From positions 2,356,001-2,420,000 of the forward strand of contig NC_013720.1 in the NCBI RefSeq assembly GCF_000025185.1: a DNA stretch of 64,000 nucleotides, given 5' to 3'. The notes beneath the pieces are model-generated. The model saw only the letters and a list, made by a program, of their open reading frames with translations. It was not told where the DNA came from and ran no database searches. This document shows, piece after piece, positions 25,930-36,711 of this stretch. Source of the stretch: Pirellula staleyi DSM 6068 (GTDB taxonomy: Bacteria; Planctomycetota; Planctomycetia; Pirellulales; Pirellulaceae). How positions within the stretch are numbered: position 1 is the first letter of the stretch; each line of letters opens with the position of its first letter. The position numbers were made by a program, and so were the translations under genes.

Positions 25930-28083
25930 ATGGCCGTCGATCCGTATCAGCCCTGTCCCTGTGGCATCGATAAGAAACTGAAGTTCTGCTGTGGCAACGA
26001 GATCGTTGGCGAGTTGGAACGTGTCGAGCAAGCGATCGGTGGCGAGCAGCGGCTGGCTGCGCTCGATCTGATCAATCGCCTGCTGTCGGAGAACAGCAAA
26101 CGTCCCTGCTTGCACATGTACAAAGCGATGGTGCAGATGGGGCTGTCGGAACTCGAAGCCGCCCGCGCCACGGTGCAAGAGATGCTCGCGCTGGGGGAAG
26201 ATAACCCCGCCGCCCAAGCTCTCGCAGCGATGATCGACGCCATCGACGGAGAGCCTCGCAAAGGTATCGCCCGTTTGCAGCGTGCGCTCGAGCTTGAGCA
26301 GGGGAAACTGGTCGACGTCGTTTATCAGGCGATCGGCACCATCGGCCGCGCACTGTATGAGTCGGGCGAAATGCTCGCCGCACGGGCCCACCTGATGTTC
26401 CAGGTGGGAGCCAGCGGAAGTAAAGATCAACAAGCAGTGGAAGGGCTGATCGAACTGCAGTCGTCGGGCCAGATGCCGCTGGTGGCGTATAGCGCCGCCG
26501 ACCTGATGCTTCCCGATGCTGCCGGGCCACTCTCGGCCGCTGGCGTTGCTGCCGTGAACGAATCGCTTCGCGAAGCTGCCATCGGTTGCTGGGCCAAAGC
26601 GATCAAAAAACTAACGGAACTGACCGCTCGCGAAAACGAGCCGATGCTCTGGAAAAACATCGGCGTGCTGCATACCTACCTGGCACAAACCGACGAAGCG
26701 ATTGCCGCATTTCGTAAGTACGTCAGCCTCCCCGGTGTGCCGCGCGATGAAGCGGTCGAAATCGAAGCGCTGGTGCAGTATCTTTCGCCCCCCAGCGATG
26801 TCGATCTCGTTTCGGAGATGACAATCACGTACAGCGTGACCGATGCGCTGGCACTGCAAGAACAGCTCCTCTCGAATCGTCGTCTGCAAGCGATGCCAGT
26901 CGATCCGACGATGTACCGCACGGCGGAAGAACCACCTCCGATGTCGGTCTACATGGTGCTCGATCGCGAGATTCCAGCATCGGCCGAAGGGCTCAAAATC
27001 GAGGCGATTCCTCGCGTTCTCGGCGAATTGTTCCTGTTCGGTAAGCAGACCGATCGGAATGCTCGCGTCGAGTTTGTGACGCTGAAGGACGATCAGTACT
27101 GGAACAAAACGCTGTCGATCGCCGAGGTGCTCGGACGCTTCGGTGGTGGAAAAGAAAGCGAAGAGGGGATCCCCAGCATCAGCAACGTCGGCGCGGCGCT
27201 GATGGTGAATTGGCGGCTTCCCGATGGAACACCGCTCGAGCTGCGCGATGCTTTGGTGGCCGAACATCGTCAGCATCTGATGCTGAAAGTTCTGCCAGAA
27301 ATTCCCCGCAGCGTGCTCGAGGGAAAAACGCTGCGTCAAGCAGCGGCTGAACCTGCGCTGCAGAACCGGGCACTGGCGGCGATCCTGCTCCTCGATCTCG
27401 CCGAGCCTGATGAAAACCCGATCTACAACGAACTGCGTAAATCGCTCGGACTTCCGACAGCCGACCCAATCGACCCGAGTGGCATTCGGCTCGGAACACT
27501 CACTCCGGCACGTTTGGTGCGCGTCGATGTGACGAAGCTCGACGATGCCTCGCTGGTGCAGGCTTATCGTCAATCGATGATGCTCGCCGCTGCTCGGCTG
27601 CTGAAGACGATCGCGGCTGAAGTGATTCGTCGACCTTCGCTCGATGCCGAGCTCGATAAGGCCGAGGTCTACTTCCTGCTGCATCGTACGACGCAGAGCA
27701 TGGATGAGGCGCTCGACTATATCCAGAAGGCACAAGCGGCCGCTTTGGCCACCGGCAAATCGCCAGCCCAGTATCTGCTGGCCGAAGTTCCGCTGCGGGT
27801 GCAGCGCCGCGAACAGCAAGAGTTCGTGCGACTCGTCGACACGATTCGCAGCAAGTACATGAGCGAACCAGGGGTAGCCCAGGCGCTGTATCAAATCCTG
27901 GCTCAGCTGGGACTCGTGCGCCCGCAGGGTGGAATGCCGATGCCCGGTGGCATGCCAGGACCGATGGCTGGCCCGCCACCTGCCGCTGCAGCGCCCGGCT
28001 TGTGGACTCCCGATGCACCTGCCGCTGCTCCGCCCGCTGCAGGTGGCAAGGGAAGCAAGCTCTGGCTGCCGGGGATGGATTAG
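25930..28083 (+). CDS. SEC-C-like zinc motif protein with TPR-like repeats
   Basis: 717 residues, ATG 25930 with AAGGTG upstream. The N-terminus YQPCPCGIDKKLKFCCG is a SEC-C-type Cys cluster (CxC...CC), known for zinc binding in SecA and other proteins. The rest is helical, with TPR-like units (for example NIGVLHTYLAQTDEAIAAFR and GRALYESGEMLAARAHLMF). The last 60 residues are Gly/Pro/Met/Ala-rich (GGMPMPGGMPGPMAGPPP). No signal peptide is visible. A role as a protein-binding scaffold is a reasonable inference, with no specific partner. It precedes ribD by about 110 nt on the same strand. Confidence 0.75.
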   Translation: MAVDPYQPCPCGIDKKLKFCCGNEIVGELERVEQAIGGEQRLAALDLINRLLSENSKRPCLHMYKAMVQMGLSELEAARATVQEMLALGEDNPAAQALAAMIDAIDGEPRKGIARLQRALELEQGKLVDVVYQAIGTIGRALYESGEMLAARAHLMFQVGASGSKDQQAVEGLIELQSSGQMPLVAYSAADLMLPDAAGPLSAAGVAAVNESLREAAIGCWAKAIKKLTELTARENEPMLWKNIGVLHTYLAQTDEAIAAFRKYVSLPGVPRDEAVEIEALVQYLSPPSDVDLVSEMTITYSVTDALALQEQLLSNRRLQAMPVDPTMYRTAEEPPPMSVYMVLDREIPASAEGLKIEAIPRVLGELFLFGKQTDRNARVEFVTLKDDQYWNKTLSIAEVLGRFGGGKESEEGIPSISNVGAALMVNWRLPDGTPLELRDALVAEHRQHLMLKVLPEIPRSVLEGKTLRQAAAEPALQNRALAAILLLDLAEPDENPIYNELRKSLGLPTADPIDPSGIRLGTLTPARLVRVDVTKLDDASLVQAYRQSMMLAAARLLKTIAAEVIRRPSLDAELDKAEVYFLLHRTTQSMDEALDYIQKAQAAALATGKSPAQYLLAEVPLRVQRREQQEFVRLVDTIRSKYMSEPGVAQALYQILAQLGLVRPQGGMPMPGGMPGPMAGPPPAAAAPGLWTPDAPAAAPPAAGGKGSKLWLPGMD

Positions 28084-28191
28084 TGCGAGTCGCACCGACC
28101 GATAGCGTGCGTAGTGCTCGTAATGCAAGCGGAACATGACGAAACAGCCGCTACCAAAAAGTGAGATGCGCTCTAGTCTCGGGAGCCTGCG

Positions 28192-29313
28192 ATGAGTGCG
28201 ATCGACCGAGGATCAGCGGCGAGTGACGAGGCTTTTATGCGCGAAGCGATCGAGCTTGCCGAGCGCGGTCTGGGGCTCGTCGAACCTAATCCGATGGTCG
28301 GATGCGTGATCGTGAGCCCGAGGGGTGAAGTGGTCGGGCGCGGCTGGCACGGACGCTTTGGTGGTCCGCATGCCGAAGTCGAAGCGTTGCAGCAAGCAGG
28401 TGAGCAAGCGCGCGGCAGCACGCTGTATGTCACGCTCGAGCCCTGTTCGCACTTCGGCAAAACACCACCTTGTGCCGATGCGGTGATCGCTGCCGGTGTC
28501 GCGCGGGTGGTGGCTGCGATGACCGATCCGTTCCCGAAAGTGCAGGGGGGTGGCTTTGCCAAGCTCCGCAGCGCAGGGATCGCGGTCGAGTCGGGTGTTT
28601 GCGAAGCAGAAGCTCGCGCACTTTGCGCCCCGTATCTGAAACTCGTCACGCGCGGCATGCCGTGGGTGATTGCCAAATGGGCGATGACACTCGATGGTAA
28701 AATCGCGACCCGCAGCGGCTATAGCCAGTGGATTTCGTGCAGCCAATCGCGCGAACTGGTGCATGGGATTCGGGGACGTGTCGATGGCATTATGGTGGGC
28801 CGCCGAACAGTGGAGCTCGATGATCCGCTCTTAACCGCGCGGCCCCCTGGAAAGCGAACTCCCGCGCGAATTGTGCTCGATTCGCAAGCACGCTTGCAGA
28901 ACAGCACACAGCTGGTGCGCACCGCGCGGCAATCGCCGGTGCTGGTGGTGACCGGCCCGGAAGCGGACGACAAAGAGATTCGCCGCCTCTCGATGGCCGG
29001 ATGCGAAGTGCTGCCGTTTCTCGCAGCGACTCACTTCGAGCGGCTGCTCGAATTGCTCAGCGAACTAGGGCGTCGGCAGATGACCAACATCCTGGTCGAA
29101 GGGGGCGCGAAACTGCTCGGGTCGCTGCTCGACGCGCGACTCGTCGACGAAGTGCATGTCTTTATTGCCCCCAAATTGTTCGGGGGCGAACGTGCCCCAG
29201 GACCAGTGGCAGGAGCAGGGGTCGAGCAAGTCGCCAGCGCTCTCGAGCTACGCAATCTGAAGATCGACCAGATCGGAACCGACCTCTACGTGTCGGGTCG
29301 GCTCCACAAATAA
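28192..29313 (+). CDS. ribD: Bifunctional riboflavin deaminase/reductase
   Basis: 373 residues. It deaminates and then reduces the pyrimidine intermediate in riboflavin synthesis. The N-terminal deaminase has the zinc site in GGPHAEVEAL (H60, catalytic E62) with C85 and C94 in EPCSHFGKTPPC. The C-terminal reductase begins at about 160 with AKWAMTLDGKIATRSG and includes ILVEGGAKLLGSLL. Length is normal. The other rib genes are not adjacent. Confidence 0.96.
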   Translation: MSAIDRGSAASDEAFMREAIELAERGLGLVEPNPMVGCVIVSPRGEVVGRGWHGRFGGPHAEVEALQQAGEQARGSTLYVTLEPCSHFGKTPPCADAVIAAGVARVVAAMTDPFPKVQGGGFAKLRSAGIAVESGVCEAEARALCAPYLKLVTRGMPWVIAKWAMTLDGKIATRSGYSQWISCSQSRELVHGIRGRVDGIMVGRRTVELDDPLLTARPPGKRTPARIVLDSQARLQNSTQLVRTARQSPVLVVTGPEADDKEIRRLSMAGCEVLPFLAATHFERLLELLSELGRRQMTNILVEGGAKLLGSLLDARLVDEVHVFIAPKLFGGERAPGPVAGAGVEQVASALELRNLKIDQIGTDLYVSGRLHK

Positions 29314-29349
29314 GCTGCTCGCCTGCGAGCGCTACTGCGTGAGCACATT

Positions 29350-30279
29350 TTATTCGGTGATCACATTGCCATCGGCAATGTCGGCCAGATAGCCGAGTGT
29401 GGTGCTGTTGATCGTCACGCTGACAGTCTTCACGCTGCCGTCGATCATCACGAACTGACAAACGCCGGGATGAAAACTGCCGAAGCGATTCGTCAGGTTA
29501 TCCTTCGGCGTGCGGGCGAGTGTCAGGCTCGGTCCAGCACCTCGATAAGCACATCCCTTGTCGCCGTTGTAGGTCGAGCAGTCGCCACCAAACTTGCCAA
29601 AGTTGCCGGCCTGCACATGCTTCTCGCCCACCATGAAGGTGTTGCTGGTGCCGTCGGTCACGCTCGCCATGTTGTTGCCCGGCAGCAGCTGGCCAAAGCC
29701 GGCGTTGCTCCAGTTGTTCGACAACTTGAAGAGCCCACGATTCGGTGTATTCGCGGACCCATCTTGATTGGTGCTCCACCAGTAATCGCTTCCCGTCGAA
29801 CCGACCGAGCAGGCGTAGTCGGCGCAAGCGCCGGGAACATGGGCGTTGCTGGTGTTGTCTTGCACGTCGTTGGTGATGCTCACGCTCCCACCCATTACAG
29901 CGGTGCGGCGACTGGGGCAGAAATAAGCGTTCACCGTGGTCGTGCGAGCCACCAGCGTTTGGCCATAGTACGACGTGTTCAGCTTCCACTGATCGTGCAG
30001 TGTCTTCTGCTCCATGAACGGCAGAATATCGACCGCCCAGGTGTAGCGGTTATCGACGCGGCTGTTGGGGAAGGTTTGCAGCGTATCGTGATGGTTGTGC
30101 ATCGCGATGCCGAGCTGCTTCAGGTTATTTTGGCACTGCATACGGCGTGCGGCTTCGCGCGCTGACTGAACCGCGGGCAACAGCAGCGCGACGAGCACCC
30201 CAATAATGGCGATGACGACGAGAAGTTCGACGAGGGTGAAACCTTGGGGCTTTCGGCTCCGATACGGGTGCGTTACCAT
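29350..30279 (-). CDS. DUF1559 pseudopilin-like protein
   Basis: 309 residues. [20 protein letters not shown] is a type IV prepilin leader, with peptidase cleavage between G and F, and the following [18 protein letters not shown] is the planctomycete DUF1559 hallmark. The C-terminus contains the family's H-X9-DG motif ([14 protein letters not shown]). Such proteins are made in dozens per planctomycete genome and probably form or decorate pseudopili or surface pores. It is convergent with ribD (36 nt between stops), with no secretion genes nearby. Confidence 0.95.
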   Translation of the reverse strand: MVTHPYRSRKPQGFTLVELLVVIAIIGVLVALLLPAVQSAREAARRMQCQNNLKQLGIAMHNHHDTLQTFPNSRVDNRYTWAVDILPFMEQKTLHDQWKLNTSYYGQTLVARTTTVNAYFCPSRRTAVMGGSVSITNDVQDNTSNAHVPGACADYACSVGSTGSDYWWSTNQDGSANTPNRGLFKLSNNWSNAGFGQLLPGNNMASVTDGTSNTFMVGEKHVQAGNFGKFGGDCSTYNGDKGCAYRGAGPSLTLARTPKDNLTNRFGSFHPGVCQFVMIDGSVKTVSVTINSTTLGYLADIADGNVITE

Positions 30280-30438
30280 CGGTCTGACTCGGCTGAAAAA
30301 TACTTCGGATCGGGGAAAGTGACGCGTTGGCGTCCAGTAACGACAGATTAATGGCCAGTGAACCGCCTTAGGCCCGTCTCGTAGACTAGAGATTGCTCTG
30401 CAGGTTCGTCAATCCAAAAACCCCCAAAATGGTTGAGA

Positions 30439-30924
30439 ATGATGCAAATAGGCAACATGCTGCTAAGCTTCGCTAGCGCCCGATTGGGGCCCGGCGATTC
30501 TGCGAAAGGTGTCGCTGCGTGGCTGCTGTTAGTCGCCGCTTTTAGTAGCTTTGTGGGGTGTGGTTCGGGGGGCTATATCCCGGTGACTGGTCGCGTGGTC
30601 GATCGTGAGGGACAGCCGATCACGGGGCTCGAGGGGGCTCAAATCGAGTTCGAGTCGGTCGAAAAGCCGATCTCTTCGGTTGGCGAGATCCAGGCAGATG
30701 GCCGGTTCGAGCTGATCACCGCCAATCCGGGCGATGGGGCGGTGGCTGGCAAGCACCGCGTGCTGATCGCGCGGAAGTATTTTGATCCCGAGCGAGCTGC
30801 TCCGCGCGTCATCGCCGAGCGCTACGAAAGTTTCGAGACCTCAGGCCTGGAAGCCGACATTTCCCCCGAGAATCACCATTTCGAATTCAAACTCGATCTC
30901 TATGGCGCACCGACCGGTCCGTAA
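30439..30924 (+). CDS. Lipoprotein, carboxypeptidase-regulatory-like fold
   Basis: 161 residues from ATG 30439 (TTG 30433 and ATG 30442 are alternatives). A hydrophobic segment AAWLLLVAAFSS ends in the lipobox FVGC, so the mature protein should be lipid-anchored. The start of the mature region, YIPVTGRVVDREGQPITG, is typical of small planctomycete lipoproteins with a transthyretin-like beta-sandwich. This kind of gene is often found beside DUF1559 genes; here it diverges from one. No enzymatic residues are seen. Confidence 0.8.
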   Translation: MMQIGNMLLSFASARLGPGDSAKGVAAWLLLVAAFSSFVGCGSGGYIPVTGRVVDREGQPITGLEGAQIEFESVEKPISSVGEIQADGRFELITANPGDGAVAGKHRVLIARKYFDPERAAPRVIAERYESFETSGLEADISPENHHFEFKLDLYGAPTGP

Positions 30925-31063
30925 TAGTTGACGACTGCAGCGGCCAGTAGCACCCACAGACCATTGCAGTCCGTGTGAAGTTTTCTCCCACTTTGCAAGC
31001 GATCAGTTTGACCAGCGAATAGACTGCTGGCCGAACAAAACCTCTCTCTGCCTAGGAGCCGAC

Positions 31064-31474
31064 ATGCGAACAATCACCTTACTTGCGCTCCTCACGCTCG
31101 TTGGTTGCAGCGGGCCTGCTGCCCCTGCGATTCCGCCTACGGCCGGAGACTTCGTCAAAGTCGAAGATGGTGTTGGGAGCGCGCGAGCTTTTGGGATCGA
31201 CTTTTTCGCACCCGTGAATGAGGATGGCGCAACCACCGAAGCTGCCATCGATGCCAATCTCACCGATCCTCAGCAATCAAGTGCCTCGAAGCGTTTTACT
31301 TTGGGTGACGATATCGCGATTGAACTCCAAAGCATCGATGCCTCGAAAGTTCAATTCCGCTTCAATGGGCAAGATTTTGGTACGCTCGATGTCGGGGACA
31401 AAGTAGTGATCGATGATGAGCGAAACGTGGATGTCAACGGAACTCCACGGTCCCCCAAATCGGCAGCGAAATAA
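31064..31474 (+). CDS. Small lipoprotein of unknown function
   Basis: 136 residues, ATG 31064 with TAGGAG upstream. MRTITLLALLTLVGCSGP is a lipoprotein signal with lipobox LVGC. The mature part is acidic and beta-rich (FTLGDDIAIELQSIDASKVQ, FGTLDVGDKVVIDDERNV). It lies on the same strand about 140 nt after the first lipoprotein gene. No domain is recognised, and the local context of surface proteins gives no more specific role. Confidence 0.75.
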   Translation: MRTITLLALLTLVGCSGPAAPAIPPTAGDFVKVEDGVGSARAFGIDFFAPVNEDGATTEAAIDANLTDPQQSSASKRFTLGDDIAIELQSIDASKVQFRFNGQDFGTLDVGDKVVIDDERNVDVNGTPRSPKSAAK

Positions 31475-31582
31475 CGGTGCCATCCGTTCACGCAGATTCT
31501 CCCCAAAAACAAGTCGCTGCGCGCGGAGTCATCGCCCGGTAAGCGCTTGCTGCTCGCTCAACCAGCGTGTCGCCTCAGGAAA

Positions 31583-32725
31583 CTATGCCTGACGCGCTGC
31601 TGCGGCGAGTAGCTCGGTTTTCAGCAGCCGAGCGGCGGTGGCGGGATCAGCGGCGCTGCTCACGGCGGCACTCACAGCCACTCGCGAGAATCCGGCCGCC
31701 GTCACTTGGGGCAAATTCTCGAGCGTAATGCCGCCGATGGCAAAAGCGGGCAACTGAATCTCAGCTGCCACTTGCGCCAGGAACTCAGTCCCGACGAAGC
31801 TTCCAAATTGCTTGGTATTCGAGGGAAAAACAGGGCCGCAGCCGATGTAGCTCGCACCATCGAGCACCGCTTGCCGGGCCTGCTCGATCGAGTGGGTGGA
31901 AACGCCAACCAGCATCTCGGGTCCGACGATTTTTCGCACCGCATCGACCGGCAATTCATCCTGCCCCACATGCACCCCGTCGAGCCGCGCCAGGAGTGCC
32001 AGATCGGGGCGGTCGTTCATCACCAGCAAGGGGCGCTCGGCAGTTTCCTCCGCACCAGCGGGAGCAAATTGCTCGACCAGGCTTTTCAGGAGCTGGGCTT
32101 TCTCGAGGAGTTGGCGATCGGTGAGCCGCTTGTCGCGCAGCTGAAGCACGTCGACACGCGCCTCGACCAGCATCCGCACGAGCGAGGCAAACTCCGCGTC
32201 GCTCGCTCGGCCGTCGATCAGCACATACAGCAGGCGCTTGGCCATCTGCTGGCGATGGTGGTCGGTCAGCAGCATGGCGCGGGCCAAGGTGTAGGCGCGA
32301 TAGCGGAGCTGTTTCGCGGCGGCACTTAGCTGCGGATATCCGAGCTTGGCATACTCCTCAATCGCGCGGAGCGATTGCTCGACCCGTTTGGTGCTCGCAA
32401 TCACGACGTCTAAGATCCCTGCGCGCGTTTTCTCGCTCCCCAGCGTCACGCCGGTTCCCACATCCCGAAGTGTCTCGCGAGCTTTTGCCAAGGTTTCAGG
32501 AGAAATGCCAGCAGCAAGATGGCCTATGTCGTGGCGGATCTCTTTGGCATTTTGGGCAAGATGGCGATCTTCCAGGGCAAAGCGGCAGTATTCTTCGACC
32601 ACGCGCAGCCCCTCGCTTACGCGGTTGAAATTGGCATCGAGAATGCGCAGCGCCGCGAGTTGCTCGCCGGAGCTTGGCGGCAGATTGGGCCTGTGGTCGT
32701 CGCCACTATTTTTGTCGTAAGTCAC
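31583..32725 (-). CDS. thiE: Thiamine-phosphate synthase with N-terminal ThiD2 domain
   Basis: 380 residues. ThiE joins hydroxymethylpyrimidine diphosphate to thiazole phosphate. The N-terminal 150 residues (LRILDANFNRVSEGLRVVEE and VEQSLRAIEEYAKLG) are the ThiD2-type domain found fused to ThiE in cyanobacteria and some other lineages. The C-terminal half is a ThiE TIM barrel: VDVLQLRDKRLTDRQLLEKA, VMNDRPDLALLARLDGVHVG, GVSTHS and IGCGPVFPSNTK. Both domains look intact. It is single on its strand; no TPP riboswitch was recognised upstream. Confidence 0.9.
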   Translation of the reverse strand: MTYDKNSGDDHRPNLPPSSGEQLAALRILDANFNRVSEGLRVVEEYCRFALEDRHLAQNAKEIRHDIGHLAAGISPETLAKARETLRDVGTGVTLGSEKTRAGILDVVIASTKRVEQSLRAIEEYAKLGYPQLSAAAKQLRYRAYTLARAMLLTDHHRQQMAKRLLYVLIDGRASDAEFASLVRMLVEARVDVLQLRDKRLTDRQLLEKAQLLKSLVEQFAPAGAEETAERPLLVMNDRPDLALLARLDGVHVGQDELPVDAVRKIVGPEMLVGVSTHSIEQARQAVLDGASYIGCGPVFPSNTKQFGSFVGTEFLAQVAAEIQLPAFAIGGITLENLPQVTAAGFSRVAVSAAVSSAADPATAARLLKTELLAAAARQA

Positions 32726-33072
32726 TGCGATATCTCGGGGAATAAGGGGCTGGCGTCATTCGCAGCGCCGCTGCTGAGGACTGCCGGAATCGTTTGGCCC
32801 AGGCTTTGCATCTTACGCTGATCAACTTCCGCTCACCTCCCAATTTGGCAGGCGAGCGGAGTTGAAACCAGCACAGCGGCGCGGCCTGCTAGCGGTCACT
32901 GCCACCAAGAGGCAGTTCTGCGGAGCTCGTCTGGTTTCCGCTAACTGATCGTAACTCCATCGTAGAAATCGACTTGCCTTGCTTGAAAGGGCCCCAAACG
33001 GTAGACTCCCCCTGCTGGGTCGTCTCCGCACTCGTGGTGCCCAGCGGCAAGGAAGCCAGGGCGATATAACGC
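32726..33072. other. Intergenic region between thiE and a divergent gene
   Basis: About 350 nt. A TCCGCTC/GAGCGGA pair around 32828-32865 could form a stem, without a T-run. No gene or known repeat family is seen. Open frames here are Arg-rich and unconvincing. Confidence 0.4.
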
Positions 33073-33738
33073 ATGCAATCGGGCCTCGGGATGACGTGGA
33101 TTTGGCCAGGACTCTCGCGTCTATGGACGCGTGGAGAGTGGGCCGGTCTTGTTTTGGCCGTCGCCTTTGCCACCTCGCTCAACCTGGCTCTGGTCGCCAC
33201 ATTCGTCTGGCCCGAGCTCCTCTCGCGTCAGATTTCTCCGATTGTAACGATCACAGCGGCTTGGGTTTTAGTCGTTGGCTTTTGGATCGTCGGCTGGATG
33301 GACTTTCGCAATCAGCGGGCCAAACTTCCAGTACAGCAAACCCCCGCGGAGATCGCTACCGCTACGGACCGGCTGAGGCAGGCGCAGCGTGAGTACTTGC
33401 GCGGCCAGTATGCACTCGCCGAGCAAACGATCCGCTCGGCACTGACTCCGAAAACACCCGATGTCGAACTCGCTTTGATGCTGGTCGCGATTTTGCGTCG
33501 CACCGGTCGCCGAGCTGAGGGACTTCGGTGGATCGATAAACTGATCGGCATGCCCGGCGCAGCACGCTGGGTCGCCGAAATAGAACACGAACAAAAACAG
33601 TTGCACGCACTCACCGACGACAGCCAGCCGCCCACCGGCGAACTTGCGAGTCACGGCCTGCGTCCTGAAGAGAACAGCCCACTTGTCGAGCAGCAGAATC
33701 AGCCAGCTTCCTCACCGCCGCGATCGAAAGCGGCTTAA
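33073..33738 (+). CDS. Membrane protein with a cytoplasmic TPR-like segment
   Basis: 221 residues. Two hydrophobic helices (AGLVLAVAFATSLNLALVAT and PIVTITAAWVLVVGFWIVGW) are followed by a soluble helical region (about 90-170), where QREYLRGQYALAEQTIRSAL and a further helix pair look like one or two TPR motifs, and a Pro/Ser-rich tail. It may be a small membrane scaffold, but no family name can be supported. It lies about 250 nt upstream of clpC on the same strand. Confidence 0.65.
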   Translation: MQSGLGMTWIWPGLSRLWTRGEWAGLVLAVAFATSLNLALVATFVWPELLSRQISPIVTITAAWVLVVGFWIVGWMDFRNQRAKLPVQQTPAEIATATDRLRQAQREYLRGQYALAEQTIRSALTPKTPDVELALMLVAILRRTGRRAEGLRWIDKLIGMPGAARWVAEIEHEQKQLHALTDDSQPPTGELASHGLRPEENSPLVEQQNQPASSPPRSKAA

Positions 33739-33984
33739 CGGAAGCGAGCCAGCGAGGTCGTCTACTTGAGTCGACTCGCTACAATTCAGACAATGCAGTT
33801 AGGTTGCGACCTGCAGCGTTGTGCAGAGCAGTCAGACAAGCTGGGATGGAAACGAAGAAAAATCAACCACGAAGATCGTTGGCTGAAGTGTCGGTAGGGA
33901 ACCAAACGTTGTTCAGGTAACAGATCGCAGGTTTCGGGCGGCGACTGCCGAGTCGTCCGAGGTCGATCCTAGGGGAAAACACCC

Positions 33985-36543
33985 ATGTATGAACGTTTTA
34001 CGGACCGCGCTCGCAAGGTTATGCAACTTGCGAATCAAGAAGCACAGCGGTTCAACCACGAATACATCGGCACCGAGCACATCCTGCTTGGTCTGGTGAA
34101 AGAAGGTAGTGGTGTTGCCGCCAACGTGCTGAAGAATCTTGATGTCGATTTGCGCAAGATTCGCCTCGAAGTGGAAAAGCTCGTCCAAAGTGGCCCCGAA
34201 ATGGTCACCATGGGCAAGCTGCCACAAACGCCGCGTGCCAAAAAGGTCATCGAATATTCGATGGAAGAGGCACGCAACCTGAACCACAACTACGTCGGCA
34301 CCGAGCACATCCTGCTGGGACTTTTGCGCGAGCAAGAGGGTGTCGCCGCCCAAGTGCTGATGAACCTCGGCCTGAAACTCGAAGAAGTTCGCGAAGAGGT
34401 GCTGAACCTCCTCGGTCACGGACTCGAAGGGGAATCGACCGGCGAACGTGGCGGTCGCGAAGGAGTCGGTGTGGGTGGTCAGTCGGGCGAACAGCAAGCC
34501 GCTGGTCGGGGTAGCAAAAGCAAAACCCCTGCGCTCGACAGCTTTGGCCGCGATCTCACCGAACTCGCTCGTCAAAATAAACTCGATCCGGTCATCGGCC
34601 GCGAACGCGAAATCGAACGGGCCATCCAGGTCCTCTGCCGCCGGACGAAAAACAATCCTGTACTGCTCGGTGAAGCAGGTGTCGGCAAAACGGCCATCGT
34701 CGAAGGCTTCGCCCAGCGCGTGGTCGCCGGCAGTGTTCCTGAAATTCTGGCCGACAAACGAATCGTGGTCCTCGACCTCGCCATGATGGTCGCTGGCACC
34801 AAGTATCGCGGTCAGTTCGAAGAACGTATCAAGGCGGTGATGAACGAAGTTCGTCGCGCTCGCAACACGATCTTGTTCATCGACGAACTCCATACCCTCG
34901 TCGGAGCCGGTGGTGCTGAAGGTGCCATCGACGCCGCGAACGTTCTGAAGCCAGCCCTCGCACGTGGCGAAATCCAGTGCATCGGCGCGACGACGCTCGA
35001 CGAATACCGCAAGTACATCGAAAAAGATGCCGCTCTTGCGCGTCGTTTCCAAGAGATCATTGTCGAACCGACGAGCAAGGACGAAACGGTCGAGATCCTC
35101 AAGGGTCTGCGCGAGAAGTACGAAGACCACCATCGCGTGCAAATCACCGACGATGCCCTCGTCGCTGCTGCCGAGTACAGCGAACGCTATATCACCGCTC
35201 GCTGCTTGCCCGATAAGGCGATCGACGTCATCGACGAAGCAGGCGCTCGTGTCCGTCTGCGGGCCATGACTCGTCCACCAGATCTCAAAGAGATCGACGA
35301 CGAAGTCGAACGCCTCAACAAAGAAAAAGAAGAAGCTGTTGCCAATCAAGATTTTGAAAAGGCAGCCGCTCTTCGCGATCAAGCCGACAAGCTGAAGCGC
35401 AAGAAAGACAACATCACCAAGGAATGGCGCGACAAATCGCGCGAGACCGATGGTGTGGTCGACGAAGAAGTGATTGCCGAAGTGGTCAGCAAGATGACCG
35501 GCATTCCGCTCACGCGCATGAGCACCGAAGACAGCTTGCGTCTGATGAAGATGGAAGAAGAGCTGCACAAGAAGGTGATCAGCCAAGATCAGGCCGTCAC
35601 CGCGATTGCCAAGGCGGTCCGTCGTACGCGGAGCGGTCTCAAAGACCCACGTCGTCCTGCCGGCTGCTTTGTGTTCGCTGGTCCGACCGGTGTTGGTAAG
35701 ACGCTGCTGGCCAAGGCACTCGCCGAATTCATGTTTGGCGATGCCGACGCGCTCATTCAAATCGATATGAGCGAGTACATGGAAAAGCACAACGTCAGCC
35801 GACTGATCGGTGCTCCTCCCGGCTATGTGGGCTACGAAGAAGGTGGCCAGCTGACCGAGAAGATCCGTCGTCGTCCTTACGCGGTGGTGCTGCTCGACGA
35901 AATCGAAAAAGCCCATCCCGACGTCTTCAATACCCTGCTGCAAGTGATGGAAGAAGGCCGTTTGACCGACAGCTTCGGTCGCCGCGTCGACTTCCGCAAC
36001 GTCATCCTCATCATGACGACCAACGCAGGTGCTGAAGCGATCAAGAACGAATCGGACTTTGGTTTCCGCCAAGGTGATACCGACGCTTCGTACGACGGCA
36101 TGAAGGCTCGCGTGATGGACCGCATCGAACGTGTGTTCCGTCCGGAGTTCCTCAACCGTCTCGACGACGTGATCGTGTTCCAGCACCTGACCAAGGACAA
36201 CCTGAAGCTGGTGATCGATCTCGAATTGCTCAAGGTTCGTCAACGTCTGGCCGAGCGTGGTTTGCAGCTCGAACTGACCGACACGGCCAAAGAGTTCATC
36301 ATCAAGAAGGGTTCGAATACCGATTTCGGTGCTCGTCCGCTTCGTCGCGCGGTGGAAAATTACATCGAAGATCCGCTGGCCGAAGAACTCCTCAAGGGAG
36401 AGTTCCAAGGAAAGGATTTGATCCAAGTCGACGCCATCCGCGACGACGAAGGAAAACTCCGCCGGCTCGACTTCAAGGGTGTCACCACCTCAGCTGCTCC
36501 CGTCGCCGCCGCTCCCAGCAGCAGCGAATCACAGCCGAGCTAA
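33985..36543 (+). CDS. clpC: ATP-dependent Clp protease ATP-binding subunit ClpC
   Basis: 852 residues, ATG 33985 with AGGGGA upstream. Two ClpN repeats (about 1-145) include [18 protein letters not shown] and its second copy [21 protein letters not shown]1 has GEAGVGKT at about 229. A UVR-like segment ([13 protein letters not shown], about 452) marks ClpC rather than ClpA or ClpB. AAA2 has GPTGVGKT at about 566, and [17 protein letters not shown] follows. It unfolds substrates for ClpP in the cytosol. A linker after the N-domain is Gly-rich. The gene is alone, with no ctsR/mcsAB operon, and ends in a strong terminator. Confidence 0.97.
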   Translation: MYERFTDRARKVMQLANQEAQRFNHEYIGTEHILLGLVKEGSGVAANVLKNLDVDLRKIRLEVEKLVQSGPEMVTMGKLPQTPRAKKVIEYSMEEARNLNHNYVGTEHILLGLLREQEGVAAQVLMNLGLKLEEVREEVLNLLGHGLEGESTGERGGREGVGVGGQSGEQQAAGRGSKSKTPALDSFGRDLTELARQNKLDPVIGREREIERAIQVLCRRTKNNPVLLGEAGVGKTAIVEGFAQRVVAGSVPEILADKRIVVLDLAMMVAGTKYRGQFEERIKAVMNEVRRARNTILFIDELHTLVGAGGAEGAIDAANVLKPALARGEIQCIGATTLDEYRKYIEKDAALARRFQEIIVEPTSKDETVEILKGLREKYEDHHRVQITDDALVAAAEYSERYITARCLPDKAIDVIDEAGARVRLRAMTRPPDLKEIDDEVERLNKEKEEAVANQDFEKAAALRDQADKLKRKKDNITKEWRDKSRETDGVVDEEVIAEVVSKMTGIPLTRMSTEDSLRLMKMEEELHKKVISQDQAVTAIAKAVRRTRSGLKDPRRPAGCFVFAGPTGVGKTLLAKALAEFMFGDADALIQIDMSEYMEKHNVSRLIGAPPGYVGYEEGGQLTEKIRRRPYAVVLLDEIEKAHPDVFNTLLQVMEEGRLTDSFGRRVDFRNVILIMTTNAGAEAIKNESDFGFRQGDTDASYDGMKARVMDRIERVFRPEFLNRLDDVIVFQHLTKDNLKLVIDLELLKVRQRLAERGLQLELTDTAKEFIIKKGSNTDFGARPLRRAVENYIEDPLAEELLKGEFQGKDLIQVDAIRDDEGKLRRLDFKGVTTSAAPVAAAPSSSESQPS

Positions 36544-36552
36544 TGGATGAAA

Positions 36553-36573
36553 GTAGGGCCGGTTTCGCCGGCC
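36553..36573. repeat. GTAGGGCCGGTTTCGCCGGCC palindrome
   Basis: Stem GGCCGG/CCGGCC with a TTTCG loop, 10 nt after the clpC stop. Same family as the elements at 36712, 36753 and 36923. Confidence 0.7.
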
Positions 36574-36625
36574 TGAAAAACCAAGGTTGATCGCCACGCG
36601 ATCCACTGAATTTTGATAAACCCCA

Positions 36626-36661
36626 GACCGCCGCGAGCCCTCAAACTCGTGGCGGTTTTTT
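36626..36661 (+). terminator. Rho-independent terminator of clpC
   Basis: ACCGCCGCGAG pairs with CTCGTGGCGGT (one G-T pair) around a CCCTCAAA loop, followed by TTTTTT. About 80 nt after the clpC stop. Confidence 0.9.
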
Positions 36662-36711
36662 CATGCGCCGCCACCTGTAAACGCACGCCGTGCGTGTGGT
36701 ATGCCATCCGT

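Noticed and set aside
26611-28137. 508-codon open frame opposite the SEC-C-like gene
   Set aside because: Arg/His-rich reading of the complement; the plus frame has a zinc motif and a good ribosome binding site.
33913-36426. 837-codon open frame antisense to clpC
   Set aside because: It mirrors the clpC codons exactly; the sense frame has complete ClpC domains. Long antisense frames are expected from the codon bias.
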